NCBI GenBank assembly: GCA_964550565.1
Contig: CAZKAI010000069.1
Location: forward strand, 1-20,887
DNA length: 20,887 bases
Source: Anaeroglomus sp964550565
GTDB lineage: Bacteria > Planctomycetota > Phycisphaerae > Sedimentisphaerales > Anaerohalosphaeraceae
Reading direction: 5' to 3'
Made by a program: the position numbers and the translations under genes. Below are positions 1 through 8,154 of this stretch, piece after piece. Within the stretch, counting starts at the first letter, position 1. Every line of letters starts with the position of its first letter. Under the pieces are notes generated by a model, which was not told the origin of the DNA, made no database searches, and saw nothing but the letters and a program-made list of their open reading frames with translations.

Positions 1-7
1 TGACCTT

Positions 8-1180
8 CTATTTGGCCATGACGCTGGAAATGCGGAAAACCGGCAGCAGCAATGCGATGGCAATGGTGCCGATGACAAACCCCATGACGGTAATCATCAA
101 AGGTTCGATGACTGTGGTGGCGGCGCGGATGGAATTCTGGAGCTTCTTTTCCAGAAACAGGGAGACTTTATCACAGACACGGCCGATCTGGCCGGACTTT
201 TCGCCGGCACGCAGCATCTGGATGATGCCCGGGGCGATCAGATGGCTATTGGGTGCGATGATGATGGCGTCGGAAAGCTGGTACCCGTCGCGAATGCGGG
301 CATCGACGCTGTCCCACATGCTGCGGAAGTAATAATTGTCACAGGAGGTTCGCATCACGTCGATGGACTCCAGCAGGGTGACGCCGGTGTTGACCATCGT
401 CGCCAGAATACGCATACTGCGGGTCAGGACGCTATCGACATACATCGTACCAAATATGGGAGTACGAATCATCATCCAGTCGGTAATTTTCTGGCCCGAC
501 GGGGTCTTCTTCCAGGTGGAAAAACCGAAAAAGGCCATAACGCCAAACGTGATCGCAGTCGCCAGGAACATCGGGTCGGCCAGCAGGCTGCTGCATTTGA
601 CCAGGGCCTGGGTCAGCATCGGCAGCGCCGCGCCGCGGGATTCATAAATGCGGGTAAACCGCGGCAGCACAAAGAACATCAGCGAGCCGGTCGCAGCCAC
701 AGCCATCAGCAGCATGATAATCGGATAAATCATGGCGCTTTTGACCTGCTTGCGGGTGTCGGCATCGGCGTTGAGGTAGCCGGCCAGCACATCCAGCATG
801 TGGGACATCCGCCCGGAGGCTTCGGAGGCCTTGACCATACTGACGAACATGGCGTCGAATATACGGGGATAGTTGGACAACGCCACCGAAAAACTGTCGC
901 CGTTTTTGAGGCGTTCGGCGATCTCTTCGACGACCAGTCGAAACACGCCGGGCTTCATCTGTTCGGAAATGGCCGCGATGGCATCGCTGAGAACCACCCC
1001 GCTGTCGAGCATAACCGAAAGCTGGGTGGTAAACATAATCAGTTCCTGAGAGCCTGCACGGGCACGGGAATATTTCGACTTTTTGGAGGGCTGGGCCGCT
1101 TCACGCGCCAGACCTGCAGCATGGACATCCCCTGCCTTGCGAGTCGGTCTTTCGAGTGTATTGGCGGAATACGGCGTCAT
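8..1180 (-). CDS. gspF: GspF/PilC-family inner-membrane platform protein
   Basis: Polytopic inner-membrane platform of the pilus/type II-like machine, which in this family couples the cytoplasmic ATPase to pseudopilin assembly. The 390-residue protein has the usual two T2SSF domains, at about residues 47-170 and 253-375. Each domain ends in hydrophobic helices; three clear membrane segments lie near 148-170, 205-225 and 358-382. The first 45 residues are polar and basic, as expected for a cytoplasmic tail. Length is normal for the family (about 400). The ATG is preceded by AAGGA at a good distance, and only 12 bp separate it from the upstream gspE stop, so the two are almost certainly cotranscribed. 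The gene is complete, and its TAG stop lies 7 bp from the window edge. GspF and PilC cannot be told apart from sequence alone; the neighbours suggest a type IV-pilus-like system. Confidence 0.95.
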   Translation of the reverse strand: MTPYSANTLERPTRKAGDVHAAGLAREAAQPSKKSKYSRARAGSQELIMFTTQLSVMLDSGVVLSDAIAAISEQMKPGVFRLVVEEIAERLKNGDSFSVALSNYPRIFDAMFVSMVKASEASGRMSHMLDVLAGYLNADADTRKQVKSAMIYPIIMLLMAVAATGSLMFFVLPRFTRIYESRGAALPMLTQALVKCSSLLADPMFLATAITFGVMAFFGFSTWKKTPSGQKITDWMMIRTPIFGTMYVDSVLTRSMRILATMVNTGVTLLESIDVMRTSCDNYYFRSMWDSVDARIRDGYQLSDAIIIAPNSHLIAPGIIQMLRAGEKSGQIGRVCDKVSLFLEKKLQNSIRAATTVIEPLMITVMGFVIGTIAIALLLPVFRISSVMAK

Positions 1181-1192
1181 AGCAGTCCTTGG

Positions 1193-2911
1193 TTATTCAT
1201 TGACGTTGGCCACGCGGAGGATTTCATCGATGGTGGTGATGCCGGCGGCAATCTTATCCACACCATCCACATGCAGCGGCCTCATGCCGGTCTCAATCGC
1301 CGCGTTGCGCAGGGCCTTGAGTGTGGCTCCCTGCACAATCATATCGTGAAGCCGGTCATCCGGGATAAACAGTTCGTGGATGGCGATTCGGCCGACATAG
1401 CCGGTGTTGCGGCATTTCTTGCAGCCGATGCCGCGATAGAATTTCGGGACGGAACCGAACCACTTTTCGACCATGCGTCGAATCGTCGGGGCCGGTTCGT
1501 ATTCTTCCTTGCAGTTGGGACAAATCTTGCGTACCAGACGCTGGGCCAGAACACCGATAAGCGAGGCACTGACCAGATAGGGTGCAATGCCCAGGTCCAC
1601 CAGACGGGTGATGGCGCCGGGGGCGTCGTTGGTGTGCAGGGTGGACAGCACCAGGTGGCCTGTCAGCGCGGCCTGCACAGCAATGGAGGCGGTTTCCTGG
1701 TCGCGGATTTCACCGACCATGACAATATCCGGGTCCTGGCGCAGGAGGCTACGCAGAGCATTGGCAAAGGTAAAGCCTGCCGCGTCGTGGACTTCGAACT
1801 GATTGATGGCGGTAATATGACATTCCACCGGATCTTCGACGGTGCAGATATTGACCTGTTCGTTGTTCAGTTCGGCCAGAGCAGCATAGAGTGTGGTATT
1901 TTTGCCGGAACCGGTCGGACCGGTCACCAGCACAATGCCGTTGGGGGCATTGATGATTTTGCGGAAGCGCTGGAGATTTTCATACGAAAAGCCCAGCGAT
2001 TCGAGATTGGTCAGAATGCGGCGGGCGTCGATGACACGGATGACGACCTTTTCGCCGAAGGTGCCGGGCATGACCGAGACGCGCAGGTCGATGGGCCGGG
2101 ACTGCATCAGGACGTGAATGCTGCCGTCCTGCGGGAGTCGGCGCTGGGCGATATCCAGTTCAGCCATGATTTTGACGCGCGAGACGATGGCTGCGTGCAT
2201 CTGGTACGGCGGGCGGATTTTTTCATACAGCCGGCCATCAACACGATAACGAACCCGCAGCTTCTTCTCGTCCGGCTCGATATGAATATCGCTGGCATTT
2301 TCGTGGACGGCGTTATAGATGAGATAATTGACCAGCTTGACGACGGGCGACTGGCCGGCGACTTCCTCGAGGTCGGAAATATCCTCGGGAAGATTTTCGA
2401 TCATGGTAAAGTCATCAAGGGCCGAGTCGTCGATGATATCGTCGATGACAAAGACGTTTGCCGCCGGCATATAGGATTGCAGCGTAGCCCGGATGTCATG
2501 GGCGGTGGCACAAACCACCTGAACACGGCAGCCGGCCAGGCGTTCGATTTCGTCGATGAGGAACACGTTGGACGGCTCGCTGAGGGCAACCGTCAGCACG
2601 CCGCGGACTTTGAACAGCGGCAATACGGCATGCTCTTCGAGGAAGTCCCGCGGGAGCAGTTCAACGACGCCGGGGTCGCACAGTTTGGGACTGACGGGGG
2701 CATAGGGAACGCTGTAGGCTTCGGCGAGTGCGGAGGCGATCTGGTTTTCGGTGCAAAAGCCCATTTCGACGAGCAATTCGCCGAGCAGTTTTTTGTGTCC
2801 GGAGTCACGCTGCTGGGACAGAGCTTCTTCGATCTGCTCGGCGGTGACAATCTGCCGGCCCAGCAGGACCTGTCCCAATTGCAGTTTTTTGATGGATGCG
2901 ACTTCAGACAT
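1193..2911 (-). CDS. gspE: GspE/PilB-family assembly ATPase with MshEN-like N-terminus
   Basis: Hexameric cytoplasmic motor ATPase that drives pseudopilus extension or secretion. At 572 residues it is full length. Residues 10-65 carry two tandem LG-x-x-L repeats of the MshEN/T2SSE-N type, a fold that binds c-di-GMP in some relatives. The core has a P-loop GPTGSGKN at 331-338, an Asp box VEDPVE near 358-363, a Walker B region DIVMVGE at 395-401, and a His box around 419-427. A tetracysteine zinc module is complete (C464, C467, C497, C500). The residue after the P-loop lysine is Asn338 instead of the usual Thr or Ser (codon AAT), which is odd because that hydroxyl normally helps hold Mg2+. The gene starts 15 bp after the STAS gene; the nearest SD-like GAGGA lies rather far (12 nt) from the ATG. 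PilB is an equally valid name. Confidence 0.95.
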   Translation of the reverse strand: MSEVASIKKLQLGQVLLGRQIVTAEQIEEALSQQRDSGHKKLLGELLVEMGFCTENQIASALAEAYSVPYAPVSPKLCDPGVVELLPRDFLEEHAVLPLFKVRGVLTVALSEPSNVFLIDEIERLAGCRVQVVCATAHDIRATLQSYMPAANVFVIDDIIDDSALDDFTMIENLPEDISDLEEVAGQSPVVKLVNYLIYNAVHENASDIHIEPDEKKLRVRYRVDGRLYEKIRPPYQMHAAIVSRVKIMAELDIAQRRLPQDGSIHVLMQSRPIDLRVSVMPGTFGEKVVIRVIDARRILTNLESLGFSYENLQRFRKIINAPNGIVLVTGPTGSGKNTTLYAALAELNNEQVNICTVEDPVECHITAINQFEVHDAAGFTFANALRSLLRQDPDIVMVGEIRDQETASIAVQAALTGHLVLSTLHTNDAPGAITRLVDLGIAPYLVSASLIGVLAQRLVRKICPNCKEEYEPAPTIRRMVEKWFGSVPKFYRGIGCKKCRNTGYVGRIAIHELFIPDDRLHDMIVQGATLKALRNAAIETGMRPLHVDGVDKIAAGITTIDEILRVANVNE

Positions 2912-2926
2912 TATTTGCGATTATCC

Positions 2927-3265
2927 TCAGGCAAAACTTTTTACGGCTTCGGCCAGGTCCGGATAGCTGTCGAACTGACCCAGCAGCCGGGTAATTTCGA
3001 GAATTTTACGGCAGGTCTCATCGAGGCCGGCCAGCTTGAATTGACGCAGACGATCGTGGCACTTGTCATTGAGGTCCAGAAGGGCTTCGAGTGTCTGACT
3101 GTCGAGCAGAACAACCTTACTCATATCCAGCACGAGGCCTTCGTTTTTCTTATCGACCAGCAGTGTATTGACGGCATCCTCAAACGGTTTGAGGGCTTCC
3201 TGTGTGAATTCACCCTGAAGACTGAGAATGGCTACGGCGCTATGGGTCTGGACGTCAATTTTCAT
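2927..3265 (-). CDS. STAS-domain protein, anti-sigma-factor-antagonist-like
   Basis: Small single-domain protein of 112 residues resembling SpoIIAA/RsbV. A beta-strand-rich start is followed by the segment VLDMSKVVLLDSQTLEALL at about 45-63, which matches the STAS loop where a conserved Ser (Ser56 here) is the phosphorylation site in SpoIIAA-type proteins. In the known families such proteins bind a serine-kinase/anti-sigma partner or act as a phospho-switch in a signalling complex. No RsbW-type kinase is visible in the window. The ATG overlaps the stop of the HD-GYP gene in an ATGA arrangement, implying translational coupling, and gspE follows after 15 bp. Its most likely job is as a signalling adaptor for the pilus machine, but that role is inferred only from position. 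Confidence 0.85.
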   Translation of the reverse strand: MKIDVQTHSAVAILSLQGEFTQEALKPFEDAVNTLLVDKKNEGLVLDMSKVVLLDSQTLEALLDLNDKCHDRLRQFKLAGLDETCRKILEITRLLGQFDSYPDLAEAVKSFA

Positions 3266-4920
3266 CGCAGCAGAACTCCTACGGCCATGGTGCCGTATTC
3301 CGAGAAGTTGCTGTAGTCCCAGGTTTCGATAAAGCCATCCTGAATAATATGCCAGAGTTTATCGATATCGCTGTCGAGAAAGACCTTGGCGATATCGGGG
3401 TCAAACTGGGTGCCGGAGGCCTTTTGAATTTCGGACAAGGCCCGCTTGAGGCTCATGGCGTCGCGGTAGATGCGTTTGGAGGTCATGGCATCAAAGGAGT
3501 CGGCCAGGGCGATAATCCGCCCTACCAGCGGAATGTCGTAACCTGTCAGCCCCTGCGGATAGCCTTTGCCGTCGAAGCGTTCATGGTGATGGAGGACGCC
3601 GGCGACAATGGATTTCATCTGGGAAATCTCCGAGAGAATCGCGGCGCCGATGCGCGGGTGAGCCATAATCACGGCCCGCTCCTCGTCGGTCAGCTTGCCG
3701 CGTTTGCGCAGGACATTTTCTGAGACACCGATTTTGCCGATGTCATGCAGCAGGCCGGCCAGATAGACATAATGGATGGTATCTTTGGGAATATCCTGCA
3801 CATGACTGAGATGTTCGGCGATCCAGCGGGAGATAAAGGCCACGCGTTCGGAATGACCGCGGGTGTACTGGTCCTTGGCGTCAATTGAATTGGTCAGGGC
3901 CTTGAGCGAACCGACGAACAGGTCTTTGAGGTCGGCAAAGAGACGACCGTTTTCAATGAAGACGGCACACTCGTTGGCGACCGAGTTGAACAGCTTGATA
4001 TCGGTGCTGTCAAAGTCGGGTTTATTGAGTACATTGGTGGCGACCATCAGGCCGATGACCCGGTCACCGCCAGTCAGCGGTACGGCAATAATATTTTTCA
4101 CATTGGTCGGCCAGGTGTATTTGAATGGGCCATAGACATCACTGTCCAGCAGGGCTTCTTTGCCGTCGGCCAGCTCGGAGGCCAGATGGACCTGCAGAAT
4201 GTCGGCCATATTGGAATCGATGGTGACATAACCGCAGCCGGCGGTCAGCACGAGGCGCTTCTGGCCGTCGATTTTTTTGTCCAGATAAATTGCCAGACCT
4301 TCGACGCTGACCAGCCCGGTAAGCTGGTCACAGGCATATTGCAGGAACTCGGCGTTGCTCTGGGTCACCTTCATGTGGGTGCTGAGATTATAGAGCAGGA
4401 CGATCTGTTCATAGGTCTGCGACAGTTCGGTGGACAGTTTTTCTATCCGGCCGGACTGGAGATCGGTATTTTCGTATTCGGTGCCGAATTCATCCAGTTG
4501 GGCCGCCACCCGGTCCTGCGGGGTATCGGCCACGATTAAGTCGATTAATTCTTTCTCGTCCAGTGCATGGCGACGGCAATAATCCTGAAGGCCGGGATTG
4601 AGCGAGGCCTGTCCGGATGTGCCGGCATCGAGAATGATGACCGCTTCGGGCTTTCCGGCCCGATACAGCATCCGCATCCACAACCGCGAAGGGCTGTCGA
4701 GCAAGCGAACCCCCTGAAACGGCGAAGCCAGCGCTTCACTGACCAGCGGTGTCAGGGTTTCGGCAGCAGTCAGCCCCTGCCGGGCATCGGCCTGAAAGAT
4801 ACAGGCGGGCCGGTCATCAAATACGGACAGGTTCATCCCCTGCCGGTTTACGCTATGCGCCAGGCGGTTGAGCAGTGCAAGCTGCGAAGAAGAAATCGTA
4901 TGTTGAACCGTGCTGTTCAT
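3262..4920 (-). CDS. GAF/HD-GYP domain protein, probable c-di-GMP phosphodiesterase
   Basis: 552-residue cytoplasmic signalling protein. Residues 1-145 match nothing I recognise; 145-178 look like a coiled-coil linker; a GAF-type sensor domain spans about 180-330; an HD-GYP domain spans about 340-525. The catalytic signatures are intact: HD at 392-393 within HDIGK, and the extended motif HHExxDGxGYP at 445-455. HD-GYP proteins with these residues typically hydrolyse c-di-GMP (or related cyclic dinucleotides) using a di- or tri-metal centre. No membrane segment is seen. The start ATG is preceded by AGGA 10 nt upstream. The stop overlaps the STAS start, and the response-regulator gene is 47 bp upstream. 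With an MshEN-like ATPase two genes downstream, it could set local c-di-GMP for the pilus motor; that link is inference. Confidence 0.93.
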   Translation of the reverse strand: MNSTVQHTISSSQLALLNRLAHSVNRQGMNLSVFDDRPACIFQADARQGLTAAETLTPLVSEALASPFQGVRLLDSPSRLWMRMLYRAGKPEAVIILDAGTSGQASLNPGLQDYCRRHALDEKELIDLIVADTPQDRVAAQLDEFGTEYENTDLQSGRIEKLSTELSQTYEQIVLLYNLSTHMKVTQSNAEFLQYACDQLTGLVSVEGLAIYLDKKIDGQKRLVLTAGCGYVTIDSNMADILQVHLASELADGKEALLDSDVYGPFKYTWPTNVKNIIAVPLTGGDRVIGLMVATNVLNKPDFDSTDIKLFNSVANECAVFIENGRLFADLKDLFVGSLKALTNSIDAKDQYTRGHSERVAFISRWIAEHLSHVQDIPKDTIHYVYLAGLLHDIGKIGVSENVLRKRGKLTDEERAVIMAHPRIGAAILSEISQMKSIVAGVLHHHERFDGKGYPQGLTGYDIPLVGRIIALADSFDAMTSKRIYRDAMSLKRALSEIQKASGTQFDPDIAKVFLDSDIDKLWHIIQDGFIETWDYSNFSEYGTMAVGVLLR

Positions 4921-4967
4921 CCGTCATTTATCCTGTGAGTTATCGTATCAGCGTCGAGCTGATTCCA

Positions 4968-5351
4968 TTACGCATGGACTGTCTGTTTGAGCACTTCTTC
5001 CACCGTCTGAAGCACTTCACGGGGGCTGAACGGTTTGCTCAGGCAGGCCGCTATATTCAGTTTTTGCTTCTGCTGGTCCTCGATGGCAAACCCGCGCGCC
5101 GTCAGCATAATCACGGGGATGGCGGCGGTTTGTTCATCGGCCCGCAGCTTTTCGATCAGTTCCAGGCCGGTCAGGGCAGGCATCTGATAATCGGTTACGA
5201 TGATATCGGGTTTGTGCTGCACGGCGAGGGTATAGGCCGCGGCACCATTATCGGCGGTCAGGACTTCAAAACCGTTGTTTTTGAGCTTGATAGCAACGAC
5301 CTGCACAATATGAAATTCATCATCCACAACAAGCGCTTTTCGATCAGCCAT
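4968..5351 (-). CDS. Single-domain response regulator (CheY-like receiver)
   Basis: 127 residues forming one receiver domain with no output domain. Key residues are present: the acidic pair D10/D11, phospho-acceptor D54 in the segment IVTDYQMP, switch residue T84 and lysine K106 followed by Pro. Proteins of this kind act by binding a partner once phosphorylated. The gene lies between a histidine kinase (28 bp upstream) and the HD-GYP gene (47 bp downstream), so the kinase is the likely phosphodonor and the HD-GYP or STAS protein is a possible target. The ATG has GGAG at good spacing. The assignment is firm for the domain; the partner is inferred. Confidence 0.93.
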   Translation of the reverse strand: MADRKALVVDDEFHIVQVVAIKLKNNGFEVLTADNGAAAYTLAVQHKPDIIVTDYQMPALTGLELIEKLRADEQTAAIPVIMLTARGFAIEDQQKQKLNIAACLSKPFSPREVLQTVEEVLKQTVHA

Positions 5352-5379
5352 GGTTCATCTCCGATAAAAATGTTAGGGG

Positions 5380-6798
5380 TCAGGCTATTGAAGCGGTTTT
5401 GGGGGACGCGATGGGCAATACAAACCCGAAGGTGCTGCCCTGTCCCTGCTTACTGCGTACAAATACCCTGCCGTTATGCACTGTTTCGACAATTTGACGA
5501 ACGAGGTTAAGGCCCAAACCGGTGCCCTTGGCGAAATTTTTATTGGCCTCCACCCGGAAGAATTTCCCGAACAGCTTGTCCATATCCTGTTCCGGTATGC
5601 CGATGCCGGTGTCGGTGACCGAGACGGTGATGGTGCCGTCCACGTCGTTCATATCAAACTGGACGGATACGCTGCCTCCGGCGGGAGTGTATTTGACGGC
5701 GTTGCTGAGCAGATTCACGACCACCTGCATCATCATATCCCGATCGGCATAGACCTGATCGCACAGGATAGGTGCCGGTGCGGCCAGAGTAATATTTTTT
5801 TCCTGGGCATAGCTTTGCATCATCTCGACGGCATCACGGATAATCAGGGCCAGGCTGAGGTTCTGGCGGTTGACTTTCATGAGGCCGGATTCAATGCGGG
5901 AAATATTGAGAATGTCTTCAATCAGGCGATTAAGCCGCTGGGCCTGCCCCTGAATGATTTCACAGAACTGACGGATAGCCGCTTCATCCTGGGCTTCGCC
6001 GTCTACCAGCATCTCGGCATAGGCGTTGATGGAGGCCAGCGGGGTTTTCAGCTCATGGGAGACATGGCTGACGAAATCATTTTTGGCCTGAGAGATTTCC
6101 TTTTCACGAGTAATATCGTGCAAAACCGCGACGACGGAAATAACCTGGCCGCTGTCATCTAGAACCGAGGACAGCAGGCAATCAAACCAGGCCGTCGAAC
6201 CGCTGCGGATCAGTGACAATTCGTGACGGACATGGCGGACTTTGCTGGAGCGGGCCCGAATGATCAGGTCCGCCAGCGGATTGTCTTCCAGATTGTCTTT
6301 GAGGGGTTTGAGGGCTGCTTTTTCGGATTCAAAGCCGAGGAGTTTTTCGGCTGCAGGATTGGCCAGAATCAGACGATCCTGGTCATCGCAGACCAGCACC
6401 GCATCATGGATGCTGTTGAGGATGGCTTCAATGCCGGATTTGCGGCGGCGCATCAATTGGAGCTGAAGACTGAGTTCCTGGATTTCGCGGCGGGCATTCT
6501 GCAGCGGCTGAAGTGTTTTATCCAGGCATTCCCGCAATGCCCCGGCCAGAGGCTTGAGGGCCGAGGAGCGAACCGAATCCAGAATCGGACGGTCACTGCG
6601 GAGTGTCTGCGTCATTGCCTGCACATCGACAGCGATGTGAATCAGGCTGTACACAAGTCCTCCGGCGGCAATCAGGCCGAGAATACCGCAGGCCAGCAGG
6701 ATGGGGCCAGGAAGCGATACCACTGCTGCGGCGATACTTCCGCCACAGGCCAGCCCCAGACCCAGCAGGCATAATGCCAATATCCCTTTCATACGCAT
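5380..6798 (-). CDS. Membrane-bound PAS-domain sensor histidine kinase
   Basis: 472-residue sensor kinase. Two closely spaced hydrophobic helices (about 4-20 and 27-54) form a short membrane anchor with almost no periplasmic loop, so the signal is probably sensed in the membrane or cytoplasm. A helical linker leads to a PAS domain at about 120-232. The HisKA motif SHVSHELKTPL places the phospho-accepting His at 248. The ATPase domain has an N box with N366, DTGIGIP at 396-402 and GTGLGL at 425-430. The layout resembles PhoR/ResE-type kinases. The frame stays open further upstream to 6933, but the ATG at 6796-6798 is preferred: it has AGGA just upstream, begins right before the first membrane helix and leaves 40 bp after the TPR gene. 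Its cognate regulator is probably the adjacent receiver gene. Confidence 0.92.
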   Translation of the reverse strand: MRMKGILALCLLGLGLACGGSIAAAVVSLPGPILLACGILGLIAAGGLVYSLIHIAVDVQAMTQTLRSDRPILDSVRSSALKPLAGALRECLDKTLQPLQNARREIQELSLQLQLMRRRKSGIEAILNSIHDAVLVCDDQDRLILANPAAEKLLGFESEKAALKPLKDNLEDNPLADLIIRARSSKVRHVRHELSLIRSGSTAWFDCLLSSVLDDSGQVISVVAVLHDITREKEISQAKNDFVSHVSHELKTPLASINAYAEMLVDGEAQDEAAIRQFCEIIQGQAQRLNRLIEDILNISRIESGLMKVNRQNLSLALIIRDAVEMMQSYAQEKNITLAAPAPILCDQVYADRDMMMQVVVNLLSNAVKYTPAGGSVSVQFDMNDVDGTITVSVTDTGIGIPEQDMDKLFGKFFRVEANKNFAKGTGLGLNLVRQIVETVHNGRVFVRSKQGQGSTFGFVLPIASPKTASIA

Positions 6799-6838
6799 GG
6801 ATTCCTGTTTTCGCAATACATGGATTGCGCGGTGTTCA

Positions 6839-8026
6839 TCAATTGGTATTCTGATTGATAAATAATGCCGCCAGCGGGCTTTCCGGGCAGATCTGAACCG
6901 CCCTGTCGAACGCAGCCTGAGCCTGTTCGGCACGGCCCATCTTCAGATAGCAGCGGCCGGCCATGAAACAGGCAAATCCGCCGACCTGGGGGTCACCCGA
7001 CAATCGGGTAAACCGTTCGAGGGCCGACAGGTATTTTTTGTCCAGGTAGTCGGCACTGCCGAGGATGGCATTGGCCTGCGGACAATCCTGCTTGTAGGAC
7101 AGGGCTTTCTGAGCGGAATATCGTGCTCGTTTCAGGTCCGACGTGCCCAGGGCCGCCTGGGCCATGCCCAGCCAGACATCGGGATCACTGCGTCGGATGA
7201 CGCTGAGCTTATCGAAGGCATGGACTGCCTCGCGATACCGGCCGGCACTCAGTGAGCAGGATGCCAGCATCTGCAGATAGCCTTCTTTCTGGTTGTCATC
7301 GGCTGCAGCGACCAGCTTGTCATAGATATCCGCGGCATTGTTCCATTCGCCGCCGGCAATATAAATCATGGCCAGCGCACTCATGACATCCTGATTTTGG
7401 GGGTCTGCCATCGATGCCCGTCGATAGAGCTGAATCGCCTTATCGCGGCTGCCCAGGCGATTGGCGGTTGCGGCGGCGGCACAGAGCAGCTGCACATTCT
7501 TGCTGTTGGATGCAAGCTGTGCATCGAGACAGCGCTGGGCTTCTTCAGAACGTCCCAGTGCGTTCATGGTGGCGGCAATGGCCAGGGTGTATTCGATATT
7601 GCCCGAATCGCACGTCAGGGCTTTTTGGTAGCAGTCCAGGGCCAGGGTATGATTATCCCCGGATTGAGCGACAACGCCTGAACCAAACCAGGCCTCAGCC
7701 AGGTTGGGATCACAGGCCAGCGCCTTGCCAAGCGCTTCGCGTGCGGGTGTCAATTTGCCTTCTGCCAGTTCAATTTTGCCCAGCAGACAGTAGGCGGGGG
7801 CATTGGCGGGTTCGACCTCGATGACCTGAGTGAGGGTTTTGCGCGCTTCCGGATACAGTCCCTGATTAAACTGCACCTGTGCGGTGGACAGTTTGACCGG
7901 CGCGGCGGTTTGATCGTATTTTTCCTTGACTGGATTGCTGCTTTGCTGCGGCGTATCACATCCGGCAAGCACGATCAGCAGGCATAATCCAATATATCCG
8001 TACACGGTTTTTTGTATCGCTGTCAT
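6839..8026 (-). CDS. TPR-repeat lipoprotein, possible secretin pilotin/assembly factor
   Basis: 395-residue predicted lipoprotein. A basic and hydrophobic signal ends in the lipobox LAGC, so Cys23 would be lipidated after cleavage. The rest is an almost uninterrupted run of roughly ten tetratricopeptide repeats of about 34 residues, a protein-protein interaction scaffold. The gene follows the secretin gene directly. TPR lipoproteins of the PilF/PilW type act as pilotins for PilQ secretins, so that role fits the position. However, this protein is longer than those (about 250 residues), and I see no specific pilotin motif. The ATG is preceded by AGGAG, and that ribosome-binding site can fold into a hairpin (separate entry). 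Identification as a TPR lipoprotein is firm; the function is inferred. Confidence 0.88.
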   Translation of the reverse strand: MTAIQKTVYGYIGLCLLIVLAGCDTPQQSSNPVKEKYDQTAAPVKLSTAQVQFNQGLYPEARKTLTQVIEVEPANAPAYCLLGKIELAEGKLTPAREALGKALACDPNLAEAWFGSGVVAQSGDNHTLALDCYQKALTCDSGNIEYTLAIAATMNALGRSEEAQRCLDAQLASNSKNVQLLCAAAATANRLGSRDKAIQLYRRASMADPQNQDVMSALAMIYIAGGEWNNAADIYDKLVAAADDNQKEGYLQMLASCSLSAGRYREAVHAFDKLSVIRRSDPDVWLGMAQAALGTSDLKRARYSAQKALSYKQDCPQANAILGSADYLDKKYLSALERFTRLSGDPQVGGFACFMAGRCYLKMGRAEQAQAAFDRAVQICPESPLAALFINQNTN

Positions 8027-8034
8027 AGTTCCAT

Positions 8035-8066
8035 CTCCTGATCCATCATCCTGACGGATGATCAGG
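8035..8066 (-). promoter_or_regulatory. Hairpin covering the ribosome-binding site of the TPR lipoprotein gene
   Basis: On the minus strand CCTGATC pairs perfectly with GATCAGG, and inside that ATCC pairs with GGAT across a four-base bulge. The 3' arm runs into the AGGAG Shine-Dalgarno element (8035-8039), about 8 nt before the start codon. Folding would hide part of the ribosome-binding site. The pairing is visible in the sequence; regulation by it is inference. Confidence 0.4.
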
Positions 8067-8154
8067 ACGCCGCGACAGTTCCACTGCCGCAGCGCCCTGA
8101 ATAATGCTCAGCCCAAAGGGCTTTTTAACTTTACCTGTATAGACTCACAACCAC

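Noticed and set aside
242..3316. Very long plus-strand open frame (1024 codons)
   Set aside because: It lies antisense to gspF, gspE and the STAS gene, all firmly identified. Its translation is His/Gly/Gln-rich with no recognisable domain, typical of the antisense shadow of a GC-biased gene.
6799..6933. Upstream extension of the histidine kinase frame (45 extra codons)
   Set aside because: It would overlap the TPR gene by 95 bp and add a basic, unstructured segment. The ATG at 6798 has a good Shine-Dalgarno and precedes the first membrane helix.
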